From the NCBI GenBank assembly GCA_026168455.1, contig CM047431.1, positions 53,008,029-53,072,028 of the forward strand: DNA of 64,000 bases, read 5' to 3'. Origin of the DNA: Theocolax elegans. Lineage: Eukaryota; Arthropoda; Insecta; Hymenoptera; Cerocephalidae. Within the stretch, counting starts at the first letter, position 1; the number at the start of each line of letters is the position of its first letter. The notes beneath the pieces were generated by a model. That model was given only the letters and a program-made list of their open reading frames with translations, ran no database searches and had not been told where the DNA came from. Shown here piece by piece: positions 33,598-45,581 of this stretch. The position numbers and the translations under genes were made by a program.

Positions 33598-35413
33598 AAC
33601 TGTTTAAAAACGCTATTAGGTTAAGTACACGCTGAATATATATATTTGTATTTGTTATATATGGGCTATTTCACGTCAAGTGGTACGATGAAATTTTAAA
33701 TCGCACCAAAATTTGAATTCAGGCTGGAAATATCTTTCAGAAGATAGAAAAAATTTTTAGGTGTTAAAAATAATTTGCCTAAGAGTTATTCCACCATGAA
33801 AAATGGAAATTTTTCAATTTTTAGAAAAATTACTATTTTCAAAGCCATTTATCTCAAAATCTATTGATTTTTTTGAAAAAACATTAAAAACAACTTTTGT
33901 TCAAAATAATCTTTAGAACTTATCTACCTGGGTTACAATTCTTAATTTTAAAATCTCGAAGAAATATAACGCCCGGAAATATTGAATATCAAAAAAAGGC
34001 GACCACGCCACAATCGATTTTGATCTAACACCGCTCAAAAGATCACATTTTTCGCGAGCTTTCGAATGGCGGTGGTTAGATTATTGGCCAAGACCGTTGG
34101 TGTAAGTTATACCCCATAAACCTCATAAATCACTCATTTTCATGTATTTTAGGGCATTTATCTCAAAATCTATTGATTTTTTTGAAAAAACATTAAAAAC
34201 AACTTTTGTTTTAAATGGCTTTAAAAATATAAATTTTTCTAAAAAATTGAAAAATTTCCATTTTTCATGGTGGAATAACTCTTAGGCAAATTATTTTTAA
34301 CACCTAAAAATTTTTTTCTATCTTCTGAAAGATATTTCCAGCCTGTTTTCAAATTTTGGAGCGATTTAAAATTTTCATCGTACCACTTGACGTGAAATAG
34401 CCCATATATATATATATATATATTTGTATTTAGACATCCAATTTGTATTTAGAATTGTTTTTTCTTTTTTAGAGAAAATCATTACAGCTAGAGTCAATAA
34501 TGCATACCTCGTTTAAATGATGTACACCAATTTTTCTCAGATTTGTAATTGTATAGTTTGCATATAGATTTTGTTTTTATTAAAAATATAATTTTTTTTC
34601 TTTAAATGTTACTCTCCCATATTATCAAATATATCAGTTAATGGTTGTTCAGATTATCTCTTTGGTATACTAGCAATTGTAATTTCTTAAATACCCCACC
34701 AATTTGAACACAACATTCCCTTTAAGAATAGCGAGAAAGGTGTATGTCGAAATTGTCTTTCTCGTTTGGTATAAAAAATGATGATTGCGCGCGTAAGATA
34801 AAAACCTGACCGCATATTCTTGAAAATATTTCACGTACACACCTATTTTACGTAAGATATTACTTTACGCGCGCACGTTACTTTGTCTCCTTGCTCATAA
34901 ACAAATAACATTTTTTATTAAAAAAAATAGAGAAGAAGAAGAAGAAGAAGAAGAAGAAGAAACGTACACGTGAATTAGAATTACGTCGAATCTACGTCAC
35001 TGTTACGCCGTGCGCAGTTGACTCACGCGCATTTCATTCGTGCAACACTCTCTGTTTCTTTTTTTTTCATTTGAGATACATGTATATATATATATATATA
35101 TACATCCGTCGTTTATATTTGGATTATCAACGTTGAAATTGAAGCTATACACCTCGTTCACACAATGATCAAATTTGAACGTATGCGAGTAATTTTCTTT
35201 TTTCTCTCAATTATTTCTGATAATATGTCGGCAGTGTGCATTAAACTGAGACATCGGTAAATATTGTACACTGTGTGGTTACCGATTTCTACTGCAAATA
35301 TATCTCTGTTGATATATTTAATGACGTCTTGTTTTGTAGGTTTTCGCGCGCCAACAGTTGCAATCGAATTTTTAATATTTCATTAATTGCATCTCTGTAT
35401 GCATAATTACTCA
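33598..35413 (+). repeat. Tandem duplication D1, right copy
   Basis: Second copy, 253 bases longer, because it holds the intact MITE (33663-34403) and an expanded (GAA)n tract at about 34934-34962. Confidence 0.93.
33663..34403. mobile_element. Complete GGGCTATTTCACG-family MITE
   Basis: It begins GGGCTATTTCACGTCAAGTG and ends with the reverse complement CACTTGACGTGAAATAGCCC. Inverted arms are about 170 bases, including GTGTTAAAAATAATTTGCCT and GAGTTATTCCACCATGAAAA. It is flanked by TATATA on both sides, compatible with TA target duplication. About 741 bp, non-coding. Confidence 0.9.
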
Positions 35414-37812
35414 GTAAAACAGTTTGAGTAGCACAAATTACATAGAGTCAAAAGGATCTACGGATCTGTACTATCGAAATTCGAATTTAAGGTGAAAATT
35501 TGTGGAACGCATAAAGCAAACGAGTAGCAGGAGACAAATAAATTTTCATTATCGATAATGTAAAAGCGCTTATATTATCACAAACTTAATGGAATAAAAT
35601 TCTACAATCAGTTATACAAAATTGATTTTTTATTTATAGTAACTCATTTTGTACGTGTGCTTAACAATTTAATAAAGAAATAAAACTTTATTTTGAAAAT
35701 TATATTTAATTTTTAAATATGAAGCCTACGGGAACGGGTTGTCGACAACATTATTCTACCTAAATTTTGATAAGCAAAAAGTATAACCGCTAAATAAAAA
35801 ACAAGGGAACGAATGAATGAAGCTTGTAATTAAAATTAAAATATATATTTTTTGGCTTCTGTAAACGGAACAGATGTGAATATTATACTTGTGCATTGCT
35901 TTATGCACAATTAATCATGAAAAGTATGAGATTAAGAATATATATATACATTTCATTTGTTTAATATGTACAATAAATTATGAATTATTAAACAAATAAT
36001 AAAGTTTGGTAAAATTAAAATAAATGCAGGGCATATATAATGTGACGAATAAGCCGGACGAGATTATCATAAATAAATAACTCGTGATGGTTTTAAGAAA
36101 ATGTAATTTTGTGATAACTGTATAAAGTAAAACAATGCAGTTTACATTAATTGATTATATATATATATTACTTGTTTATGTCTACTCGTGCTGAACACGT
36201 GTACACGTTTTTGGATATTTTTAAATTAAAACAAAACAAACCTATTTTACATTAAAAAATACAATTTCCAAAAGTCATCGACCGCTGGCACCAACATTAA
36301 AGAAGAAAGGATTATATATATATATATATATGCGTCGTGGATAAAGTTAAAGTAAAGGGCCTCAATATCTGATAAACGGTAAAACGGTATCGGCCAGAGT
36401 ATAAAAATTCAGTTTTTTCCGATTTTTTGTTATGAGAGCATGAAACAATAGTTATGAAATAGAAAAAAAACCATAATTCTAGTAAAATAACAAAAATAAC
36501 AAAAGAGAATTTGTGATTGACAAAAATACCGAAAAACCAAGAAAAAAAACACGAAAAAAAAAAATTTTAAAGTCAATTAATTATTATGAATTTACTTACG
36601 TAAGTATTTAAATATTAGTTATTAAATTATTTATGAAATGATATAAATAAATATGCAGTTTTGTAAAATCTAAAATCTCATTCTGAAATATATTTTCTAT
36701 TTTTAAGCGCAGTGAGCAAGTATTTTTCTTTTGCGCGCGACATTTGAAAAATCTATCCAACTCAGCTTTTTATTGAACCGATCTTAAACTTTGTAGAAAT
36801 TTGTTAACGTACTGAGGAAAATTGTCCCGATGTAATTTTTAAATGATTATAAACAAATATATATTTTTACAATTTTTACAATTCTATCAACTACGTATTG
36901 ATTTATCTCTTAGAATAATTTATCAAAATTGTATGATAAATCATCAAACAAGAGCGGTTCGTATACGAATAGACTAGATTTAATTTATTAGATAAAATAG
37001 ATTAAAAAATGTTTAAATTAATAAGAATTAAACTGTTTAATTATACCGGTAATTTAATGTATGTATATCGCCTTATCTTCAAATTTTTGCTGGACTTCCT
37101 AGTGCAGAGACACACCGCGTAGATTTTCCTTGACCTCATCTCTACGCATCAAGCCTTGCAGCGTTCAGGTACACGTGCACGGCGTAATACAAAATTCATT
37201 TTCTCTTTTTTCTTATTTATAATTAATATGAATTACGAAGGTTGTACACATTTAATAAATGACATTTGGAATTTTTTTTCCTTCCATATTCAATTTTAAT
37301 ACTCATTCTGTAATATAATAATTAAGTAACAATAATTAAATAATTAAGTAATCGTTAATTGTGGTTTGAAGTACATGGAAATATTTTATTAGTAATTTAT
37401 ATTTGAATTTGTTTAGTGTATTGTAGTGCATACAAATAATCTTGAGTAAATTTATATTACATTGACTTATTAAATTATATTTAACGATGGGACTTGGAAG
37501 TATCAAGTATCAAATTAAAATATCGTAAATTAAGTAAAATGTTAAACACCTGGAATCAAGGATTTGTACTATGTAAATAGAATCAGATTACGCGTTTATT
37601 TGCTCGGCGTTACCCATCTTCTCAAAGTTAACGTTATTTTTTGTTTACATTTAAAATCAATTTAAACGCAAACTGAAAATCACTCACCCAACGGGGTTAA
37701 TTGCATTTTAATCAAATCCTAATGATAATAATCTTTTGAATCTATTTACTTCTAAATTCTACATTTTTAAATTTAGAGTGTAATTTTCAATTCAGATTAT
37801 TAAACAAATTTT
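35414..37812. other. AT-rich intergenic DNA, nothing recognised
   Basis: It contains a (TA)n run near 36314-36332 and an A-rich stretch near 36460-36570. No gene, repeat family or conserved site is supported. Confidence 0.5.
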
Positions 37813-39490
37813 AGAAAATGTATTAAAAAAGAATTCAAAAGGTATTTATGTATAAGTGTATCTCAGACATTTTGGCAGTCAATACTTTGATTTTCAATAA
37901 CATATTGGCCAAAATATTCGAAAAATTTTGAGGTCAAATAATTGCCCAACTTTCGTCTAAACAAATCAGTATTTTAGTTTAAAAATGAGTAGATTATACT
38001 TGTTTATAGTTAAAAGCAATGTTATCATCCAACCAATAGAAAAAATATATATAAAGAGAATGTTAAAAATATTGTTACGAAAAGATTTTAATTAGTTAAT
38101 AATTTAATGAGTTTATTATAATATTTTACAATTTATTCTTAATATTTTGATTTAAAAAATGTTTTCACAAGTACTTTAGGAAAATAAGTTATAAACAGAT
38201 TACATCCATGAGTATCTTATTATTAGAAATCAAGTCACACAAATTCAAATTTGTTTTTTCTTTACAAATTTTTTGATATCTAGTTTACTTTTACGCGCAA
38301 GATTAAACATTTAATAATAAAGTATAACGTGAAGTAAGTACGCGATCTAAGAGTCATTTACAAATATTAATTTAACTTTCCTTATTGAATTAAAAAATTT
38401 TACGTAATTAAATCATCTTTGAGAAATTACAATATCTTATCTAATTGTACACGTTTTGCGTTTAAAAATATATAATATATATTTGGTAACATAAGTGTAA
38501 CGATAACGGGATTTTAATTTCCATAAAAGTGCAGTTAAACATTGGTACGAGTGTACATGGTTTCATATGAAAAAATATTACAATTTTTATTTATAGGTAA
38601 GCTTTGATTTCTACTTAAATAAATATTACATATAATAAATAAAATAAATTTTCTTTTTCTTTCTTTCTTTTTTTCCGTTTTTTTAGTTTTTCTAATTTTA
38701 TACTAAAATCAATTAAATTTTTTATTTTGACTTAGCTTGTCTTGGTCTTTTTTCAAACACTCATCCTGTGTGGTTTCTAAAGTGGCTGGTATTAATACAG
38801 TCCGCCTTACTGTGTTGTGAGGAATAGTCTTTGGCTTGTGAAGACCAATAAATTCATTTATCATGTAACTTGTAGTATAAACAAGCAATAGATTCACGAA
38901 TATTCTAATAGTTGGAAAAATTCAAATTTTAAAAATATTACATATATATTAAAGCTTAGTGTTATTCGTATCTGCATTTATCTAGCTTACGTGAATCTTC
39001 ATATTCAAAATTATTAAGTATATATTGTACATACAATACTAAAATAAATTTTAATATTTATTAATGTAAGTAAATAACGTATTATAAGTGCATTGTAAAA
39101 TATTATCTATTTAAATAAACCTAACTTTCTACAACATAGTTAATAAATTTGTAGTTATTACTATATGTACTGAAAACTGAGTCTTTATTGTTCACTCCAA
39201 GGAGTTCAGAAAGTAAAATTTTTAAATTGTGTATGGTAAGTTATATACAAAACTTGCAATAGTAAATATAGTGTAATAAAAATGTTCATTGTTTTTTCAT
39301 ATTTCCTCATAGATTTAAAATTTTTCAAGGAGATCTCATAAACTTTGCATATATACTTACCAGAAGCGTGTCACATCTCCGGGAAACGGACCTTTACCAA
39401 ACTCTAGGATATGTTTACTATTATAAAAATATAAAGAAACCTAGAGTTTTAGACTCTAACGTTTGTTTTTTACGATATATATAAACAGAT
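37813..39490 (+). repeat. Tandem duplication D2, left copy (period 1689)
   Basis: From about 38170 to 39487 it is essentially identical to 39857-41176 (I noticed one substitution). The first roughly 350 bases differ by clustered single-base indels and substitutions. Carries the left end of element H2 at 39365-39487. Confidence 0.95.
38709..38897 (-). other. Unassigned small ORF (copy 1 of a duplicated pair)
   Basis: This 62-codon frame on the minus strand begins with a GTG, so the true beginning is uncertain; an acceptor-like TTTTCCAACTATTAG lies just upstream, and it could be a terminal exon. The translation ends with a hydrophilic tail rich in Lys, Asp, Thr and Gln (TTQDECLKKDQDKLSQNKK), less like random AT-rich translation than the neighbouring ORFs. 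I do not recognise it. An identical frame is present 1689 bases to the right because the surrounding block is duplicated. Confidence 0.25.
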
Positions 39491-39498
39491 AATTAGGA

Positions 39499-41180
39499 AA
39501 ATGTATTAAAAAAGAAAGAAATTCAAAAGGTATTTATGTATAATTGTTTCTCAGACATTTTGGCAGTCAAATAATTTGATTTCAATAAACATATTGGCCA
39601 AACTATTTTCGAAAAATTTTGAGGTCAACATAATTGCCAAACTTTCGTCTAAACAAATAGTATTTTAGTTTTAAAATGAGGTAGATTTATACTTGTTTAT
39701 AGTTAAAAGCAATGTTATCATCCAACCAATAGAAAAATATATATAAAGAGAAGTTAAACAATATGTTACGAAAAGATTTTAATTAGTTAATAATTTAATG
39801 CGTTGATTAAATATTTTACAATTTATTCTTCATATTTTGATTTAAAAAATGTTTCACAAGTACTTTAGGAAAATAAGTTATAAACAGATTACATCCATGA
39901 GTATCTTATTATTAGAAATCAAGTCACACAAATTCAAATTTGTTTTTTCTTTACAAATTTTTTGATATCTAGTTTACTTTTACGCGCAAGATTAAACATT
40001 TAATAATAAAGTATAACGTGAAGTAAGTACGCGATCTAAGAGTCATTTACAAATATTAATTTAACTTTCCTTATTGAATTAAAAAATTTTACGTAATTAA
40101 ATCATCTTTGAGAAATTACAATATCTTATCTAATTGTACACGTTTTGCGTTTAAAAATATATAATATATATTTGGTAACATAAGTGTAACGATAACGGGA
40201 TTTTAATTTCCATAAAAGTGCAGTTAAACATTGGTACGAGTGTACATGGTTTCATATGAAAAAATATTACAATTTTTATTTATAGGTAAGCTTTGATTTC
40301 TACTTAAATAAATATTACATATAATAAATAAAATAAATTTTCTTTTTCTTTCTTTCTTTTTTTCCGTTTTTTTAGTTTTTCTAATTTTATACTAAAATCA
40401 ATTAAATTTTTTATTTTGACTTAGCTTGTCTTGGTCTTTTTTCAAACACTCATCCTGTGTGGTTTCTAAAGTGGCTGGTATTAATACAGTCCGCCTTACT
40501 GTGTTGTGAGGAATAGTCTTTGGCTTGTGAAGACCAATAAATTCATTTATCATGTAACTTGTAGTATAAACAAGCAATAGATTCACGAATATTCTAATAG
40601 TTGGAAAAATTCAAATTTTAAAAATATTACATATATATTAAAGCTTAGTGTTATTCGTATCTGCATTTATCTAGCTTACGTGAATCTTCATATTCAAAAT
40701 TATTAAGTATATATTGTACATACAATACTAAAATAAATTTTAATATTTATTAATGTAAGTAAATAACGTATTATAAGTGCATTGTAAAATATTATCTATT
40801 TAAATAAACCTAACTTTCTACAACATAGTTAATAAATTTGTAGTTATTACTATATGTACTGAAAACTGAGTCTTTATTGTTCACTCCAAGGAGTTCAGAA
40901 AGTAAAATTTTTAAATTGTGTATGGTAAGTTATATACAAAACTTGCAATAGTAAATATAGTGTAATAAAAATTTTCATTGTTTTTTCATATTTCCTCATA
41001 GATTTAAAATTTTTCAAGGAGATCTCATAAACTTTGCATATATACTTACCAGAAGCGTGTCACATCTCCGGGAAACGGACCTTTACCAAACTCTAGGATA
41101 TGTTTACTATTATAAAAATATAAAGAAACCTAGAGTTTTAGACTCTAACGTTTGTTTTTTACGATATATATAAACAGATA
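39499..41180 (+). repeat. Tandem duplication D2, right copy
   Basis: Second copy of D2. Its right border lies inside the H2 inverted-repeat element, which is complete only here. Confidence 0.95.
40398..40586 (-). other. Unassigned small ORF (copy 2, identical translation)
   Basis: This is the second copy of the 62-codon minus-strand frame, identical in translation to the one at 38709-38897. The identity reflects the recent duplication of the whole 1.69-kb block, so it is not independent evidence of selection. Confidence 0.25.
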
Positions 41181-41695
41181 ACGAAAAATTTCGCCAAAAA
41201 AGCCCTTGACTTTGATTACTTATAACTCAAAAACAAATAAAGATACATACTCAAACATATAAGTTCAGAAGAAAACTGAGATTGAGAAGATTGGATTTAA
41301 GGAAAAAAGTTTAAGTATCTTCATTTGATCGAAAGTTATGAAAAAAAGAAAAATAAAAAGATAATCTGGCCTAAAAATCAGTAAATTTATTAATTCGAAA
41401 CAGTCATCAAAATATCGTTAAATTCTTTTTTCTGTCATAACTTTCGACCAAATCAAGATATTTGAGTTTCTTCTTTTTAAATCCAATCTACTTGATCTCA
41501 GTTATTTCGTAACATAGGTTTGAGTATCTATCTCTATTTGTTTTTGATTTTTGGCGAAATTTTTCTTTATTTGGTTATATCTATCGTAAAAAATCAGCGT
41601 TAGGTTAGAGTCTAAAACTCTGGGTTTCTTTATACTTTTATAGTAGTAAATATATCCTTGAGTTCGGTATAAAGATCCGTTTCCCGCGAACTCTT
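41055..41695. mobile_element. CTCCGGGAAACGGAT-family inverted-repeat element H2
   Basis: Arms of about 290 bases are inverted: TCCGGGAAACGGACCTTTAC against AAGATCCGTTTCCCGCGAAC, TAGAGTTTTAGACTCTAACG against GTTAGAGTCTAAAACTCTGG, and GATCGAAAGTTATGA against TCATAACTTTCGACC. It shares subterminal TAACTCAAAAA...ATAGAGATA-type strings with H1. Confidence 0.85.
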
Positions 41696-41799
41696 CTTGT
41701 TACTCTCTAAATTTCGTCTAACATATTCGCATATGGATGTTCATTCAGTCACTAAAATGTATTCTTCCGATTAGCGAATTGACATCTTAAATATATGGT

Positions 41800-41880
41800 T
41801 CAAAAGGAAATTCACTTGATGTTAGACGTTATAGGGTTATAGAAGAATCGTATAATATCAAGTGAATTTCCTTTTGAGTC
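41800..41880. repeat. Perfect 20-bp-stem hairpin
   Basis: CAAAAGGAAATTCACTTGAT and ATCAAGTGAATTTCCTTTTG flank a roughly 37-base loop, giving a roughly 80-base foldback. It may be a tiny MITE or the stem of a hairpin RNA. Confidence 0.65.
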
Positions 41881-42479
41881 CTATTTACAACGACAATCCT
41901 CCAATCACAAAAATACATTTTTGTGAGTGATACTATGTATGAAAATGTATATCGTTGTTTCGAACCGATAATATTATATTAGAAATTCGATATTTTACCA
42001 TTTGAATGTATACAGGCCGAGCGTTTTAATCAAACGAGCGAATCTAAAAATATCCAAAATAAGAATTCGTGATTATCGAATCGCGCGAGAAAGTATAACA
42101 TGTACACCATTATTCAGCAATTACACGAGAAATGAAAAATAACAAAAAGAGCGATCTCTACACGAACGAAAAGAAAGGAAACAAAAGTCAATGTTTGATT
42201 TGAACAAACTTTATTTTTGGCTATATATCGCAAAGAATGAAAGAGAGAGAGAGAGAGCGAGAGCGATCTTATACATTGCATTATCTTACAGCCGATCGCG
42301 ATACATATCGAATTATTTGTCTTTGCGCTTACGTCTTTTTCATTACGAAGCCACCCGGGCGGATCTCGAGTGAGCGGGAGCAAAAACGAAGGAGGTATAA
42401 GTATTTGTGTGCCAACTGATCAAACAACACGAGTTTTCAAGAATAAAATAAAAGAATAAATGAAAGAGAGAGAAACTGG

Positions 42480-42790
42480 TTGTGTGTGTACATGCACACC
42501 GCCTTATGCTTATCGGAGACGAACGACGAGCGAACGAAGAGAGCGAGAGAACCCCTCCGCGAAGCCTCCGCGATAGAAAAGCAAACGAAAAATCCCGGGG
42601 TTCGGTCGCGGATTGTCCCGACTGTCACCGCGTGTCGCGCACCTGTCAAAACGTCGCCCGATTGGCTTACCGAAATTTGGCAACGTTCGGCAAACAGAAC
42701 GAGCGAATGCTCGGCTAGTCGGAAAAGTCAATATACGGCTTTATTAATCGTTTGCGCTTCGATTGCTCTACCGCGCACACTCACGCACAA
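42480..42790. promoter_or_regulatory. Orphan GC/CpG-rich island with adjacent GA tract
   Basis: About 300 bases have dense CpG (for example CCGCGAAGCCTCCGCGATAG) and follow a GAGAGAGA tract at 42241-42258. A donor-like TTCG|GTAAGCC reads on the minus strand around 42671-42679. Several overlapping frames are open on both strands, which is what GC-rich, stop-poor DNA produces by chance. I recognise no protein. In AT-rich insect genomes such islands often mark promoters or first exons, but no gene is recognisable within 8 kb on either side. Confidence 0.35.
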
Positions 42791-43544
42791 TCACATACAT
42801 CAACAGTGACGAATTCGTGTGTCATTTTTCGGGGATATATATATACATACATATAAATGTACACACCTTATACACTTACGATTTCGTTGGGTTTAAACTG
42901 TTCGTTTCGGTAAAACTGTGTATATCGAGCGTTTTATTTTTACATATTTAATTCCTTTTTTTCTCTCTCTTATAGTTTGTTTAGTTGGCTTCGAGATGAG
43001 TGGTGTGTATTTGATTGAAACAAAAAATAAACTATGTTACAGATAAGATTCGTTTTCTCTTCAACGTCACATGCACTTTTTAATATATATACATATACGG
43101 TTGTACTCGTTACGCGATGTGAAATTAACATTCTCTCTCTCTTTTTTTCGTAATATCGTAACGCACGATGCACAGTAGTTCAGAAGAAAAAATAAAACGA
43201 TCGATTAAAGGCGATATACGCAAAAAATTATAAGTGCAAATATTGCACGACTGTCGCTTAAAATTCAATTGGTCGTTACAACTTAATTTTCTGTGTGTAC
43301 ATATATGGAAGATCCATCGATATTGCGTGTACGACAAACGACTTCTAAAAAGGTATTTTCGTTACTATACTTTCGAATAATTCTCCATTTACGAGAATCC
43401 AAACTATATAGATTTCAATCGGTCGATAAGTTAAAGTATATATTTATATATATCCACATTACAAAAGTAATCTCTGCAACGAACAGAAATGAAGTTGCAT
43501 ATACTAAAAATTGCTCGTTCGTCGCTCGTAAGAGTTTAAAGCCG

Positions 43545-43760
43545 AGGGTAAAAGAGAGAGAGAGAGAGAAAATAAATAAAATACCCCGGGAAGCTTAGCG
43601 AAGACGGTAAGGGGAAAGAAGAAGAGGGTTTAGTATCACACTCGGTAATCCGAGAAAAACGGAAGTCAATTCCGATGGACTTTATTTCGCACGCCCGAGG
43701 GAGACAATTGAAGTTTACGGTGCCCCTCCACGACTTTATTGACCGTTTAGCCATTTATCG
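43545..43760. promoter_or_regulatory. GA-repeat plus moderately GC-rich patch
   Basis: A (GA)n tract at 43552-43568 is followed by GC-enriched sequence including CGCACGCCCGAGGGAGAC. It may belong to the same regulatory region as the island about 0.8 kb to the left. GA tracts can bind GAGA-type factors in insects; no gene is identified. Confidence 0.2.
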
Positions 43761-44037
43761 GCGATATATATATACATATACAGCAAACACCTCGACATTT
43801 TTCTTTCTTCGGAAATTCGAGGACGATTTCAAATTGTTAATTTATAAATATAAGTATATTTAACATGTTTAATAATACTCTATTTACTAAAAATATAATT
43901 TTTCTCGCCCAGGCAAAAGTTAAAATACATAATAAAAATACTCTATTTACGTTAGTTCGTTAATTTCTTGCTTGTTATTTTTATCCCATTGTTGCGGTAA
44001 TCGCCCAATCGATTTTTAATTAATATTTTATTTTATG

Positions 44038-45085
44038 TATATATATATATATATGCCAGGGATGAAACAAATTTGAATTGTCAATTAATAATTAATAATT
44101 ATATTACAAAGATTTAATTAATTATTTTCAACCGTGATATATACACACACACGTGTATATAAATTATTTGATTTTTCGGATCGAATGAAAACACTCGTAA
44201 AGAAATTGAGACTATAAGTATAATACACTGCACGTAAAAGGTGAAATTTCGTTAGATCGCGCGAAACGTTGCATATTTTAATCCTACAATAAAATGAATA
44301 ATAATAACTAATTAAATAATTATTTGTAAAATAGGTGCACATACCTATATAAATTTATATACGATTATTAACCGGAGGGTATATACGATAATCTCCGCAT
44401 CGTATAAGTCATATTATTGTCATTTGAGCGTTTTAAAACTATTGGAAAGTGAAATAATGATTTATAGGTACTCTATATATCACAAACTCATTCAAGGATG
44501 AAATACGTAAACGTGGAAGACATAAAATAGCGACACACATAAAAAGTGAAGTTTATTGATCTTCCCATCCTAGTTTAAATACACACATCCTCATTGTTTT
44601 AAGGGAATATTCAATAAAACGCCCGCGTGTTTATATACACCGTTTAAACATTCCGATTATGTTTATAAATTGTTGTAACCAATTAACGAGCCACAGTAGA
44701 TATAATTAATAAGATTACATTAGTCAACGTTAATTATAACAGTATATATATCACAATTTTTCTCCTTTACGATTATGGTTTTACACCTCGTCGGTATATA
44801 TACGTATACGCACATCATTATAATTGCATTATTCAAACGTAAATCCGATGACGTAACACGTGCGGAGTGGAAAAAAAGTAGGCGCGATCCAGTTAATAAG
44901 TTTCGATTACGAAGAACGATCGAAAAAGAAAAAAAAATGGAATCAGCGTCGTTATTACACATATATACGATATATATGTAATAAACGTGATTCCGCAACC
45001 GAATTTGAAAACACATCGCTCGTGACAATGACAAACATTGAGACCGGCGTTCCCCACGAGCGTTCCATAAATCATTTCGCATCAC

Positions 45086-45116
<31 letters not shown>

Positions 45117-45581
45117 CAAGAGAACAAATTGAATAACACCATGTCCAAAATTTCCTGCAAATAATTAAGACGTTTTGGGAGCTTTCCAAAGTGTTTACAC
45201 TTTAATCCCATTAATTCGCACGTTGTATATATATATATATATTCGCAACGATGATATTTAGTGACTCCCGCCATATTTATGTAGGGATTCAGCTTTTCGA
45301 TGAACGAAATATAATAATTAAAATAAATTTATTACCTTGTAAATCATACGCAAACGATAAGTGCATAGAGTAACGTTCAGGCTATATAGTAATTATTTTT
45401 TTTACGCATATGTAGATAATATTCGGTAGACCGGAAAAACACTTTTTCATGTATGTAATGTTACGTTGATGCACATAGTGTAAAAACAGGAGTTTGATTA
45501 TTACGGTTGTTACAACCGACTGTTAATAATAAGACGATCTCGTCGTGTCATATCGTTACGTATGTATGTATATATATATAT
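44038..45581 (+). repeat. Tandem duplication D3, left copy (period 1544)
   Basis: Nearly identical to 45582-47120. Differences I see are (TA)n and homopolymer lengths plus very few substitutions (for example AATAACACC against AATGACACC). Both borders lie in TATATA tracts. Long open frames in it are products of AT microsatellites and are not supported as genes. Confidence 0.95.

Noticed and set aside
42437..42809. Overlapping ORFs on both strands at the CpG island
   Set aside because: GC-rich DNA lacks stops by chance in several frames; none shows recognisable domains.
44720..45274. 184-codon ORF, the longest frame in the window
   Set aside because: It runs through TA microsatellites (Tyr-Ile repeats), is broken in the near-identical second D3 copy, and resembles no family.
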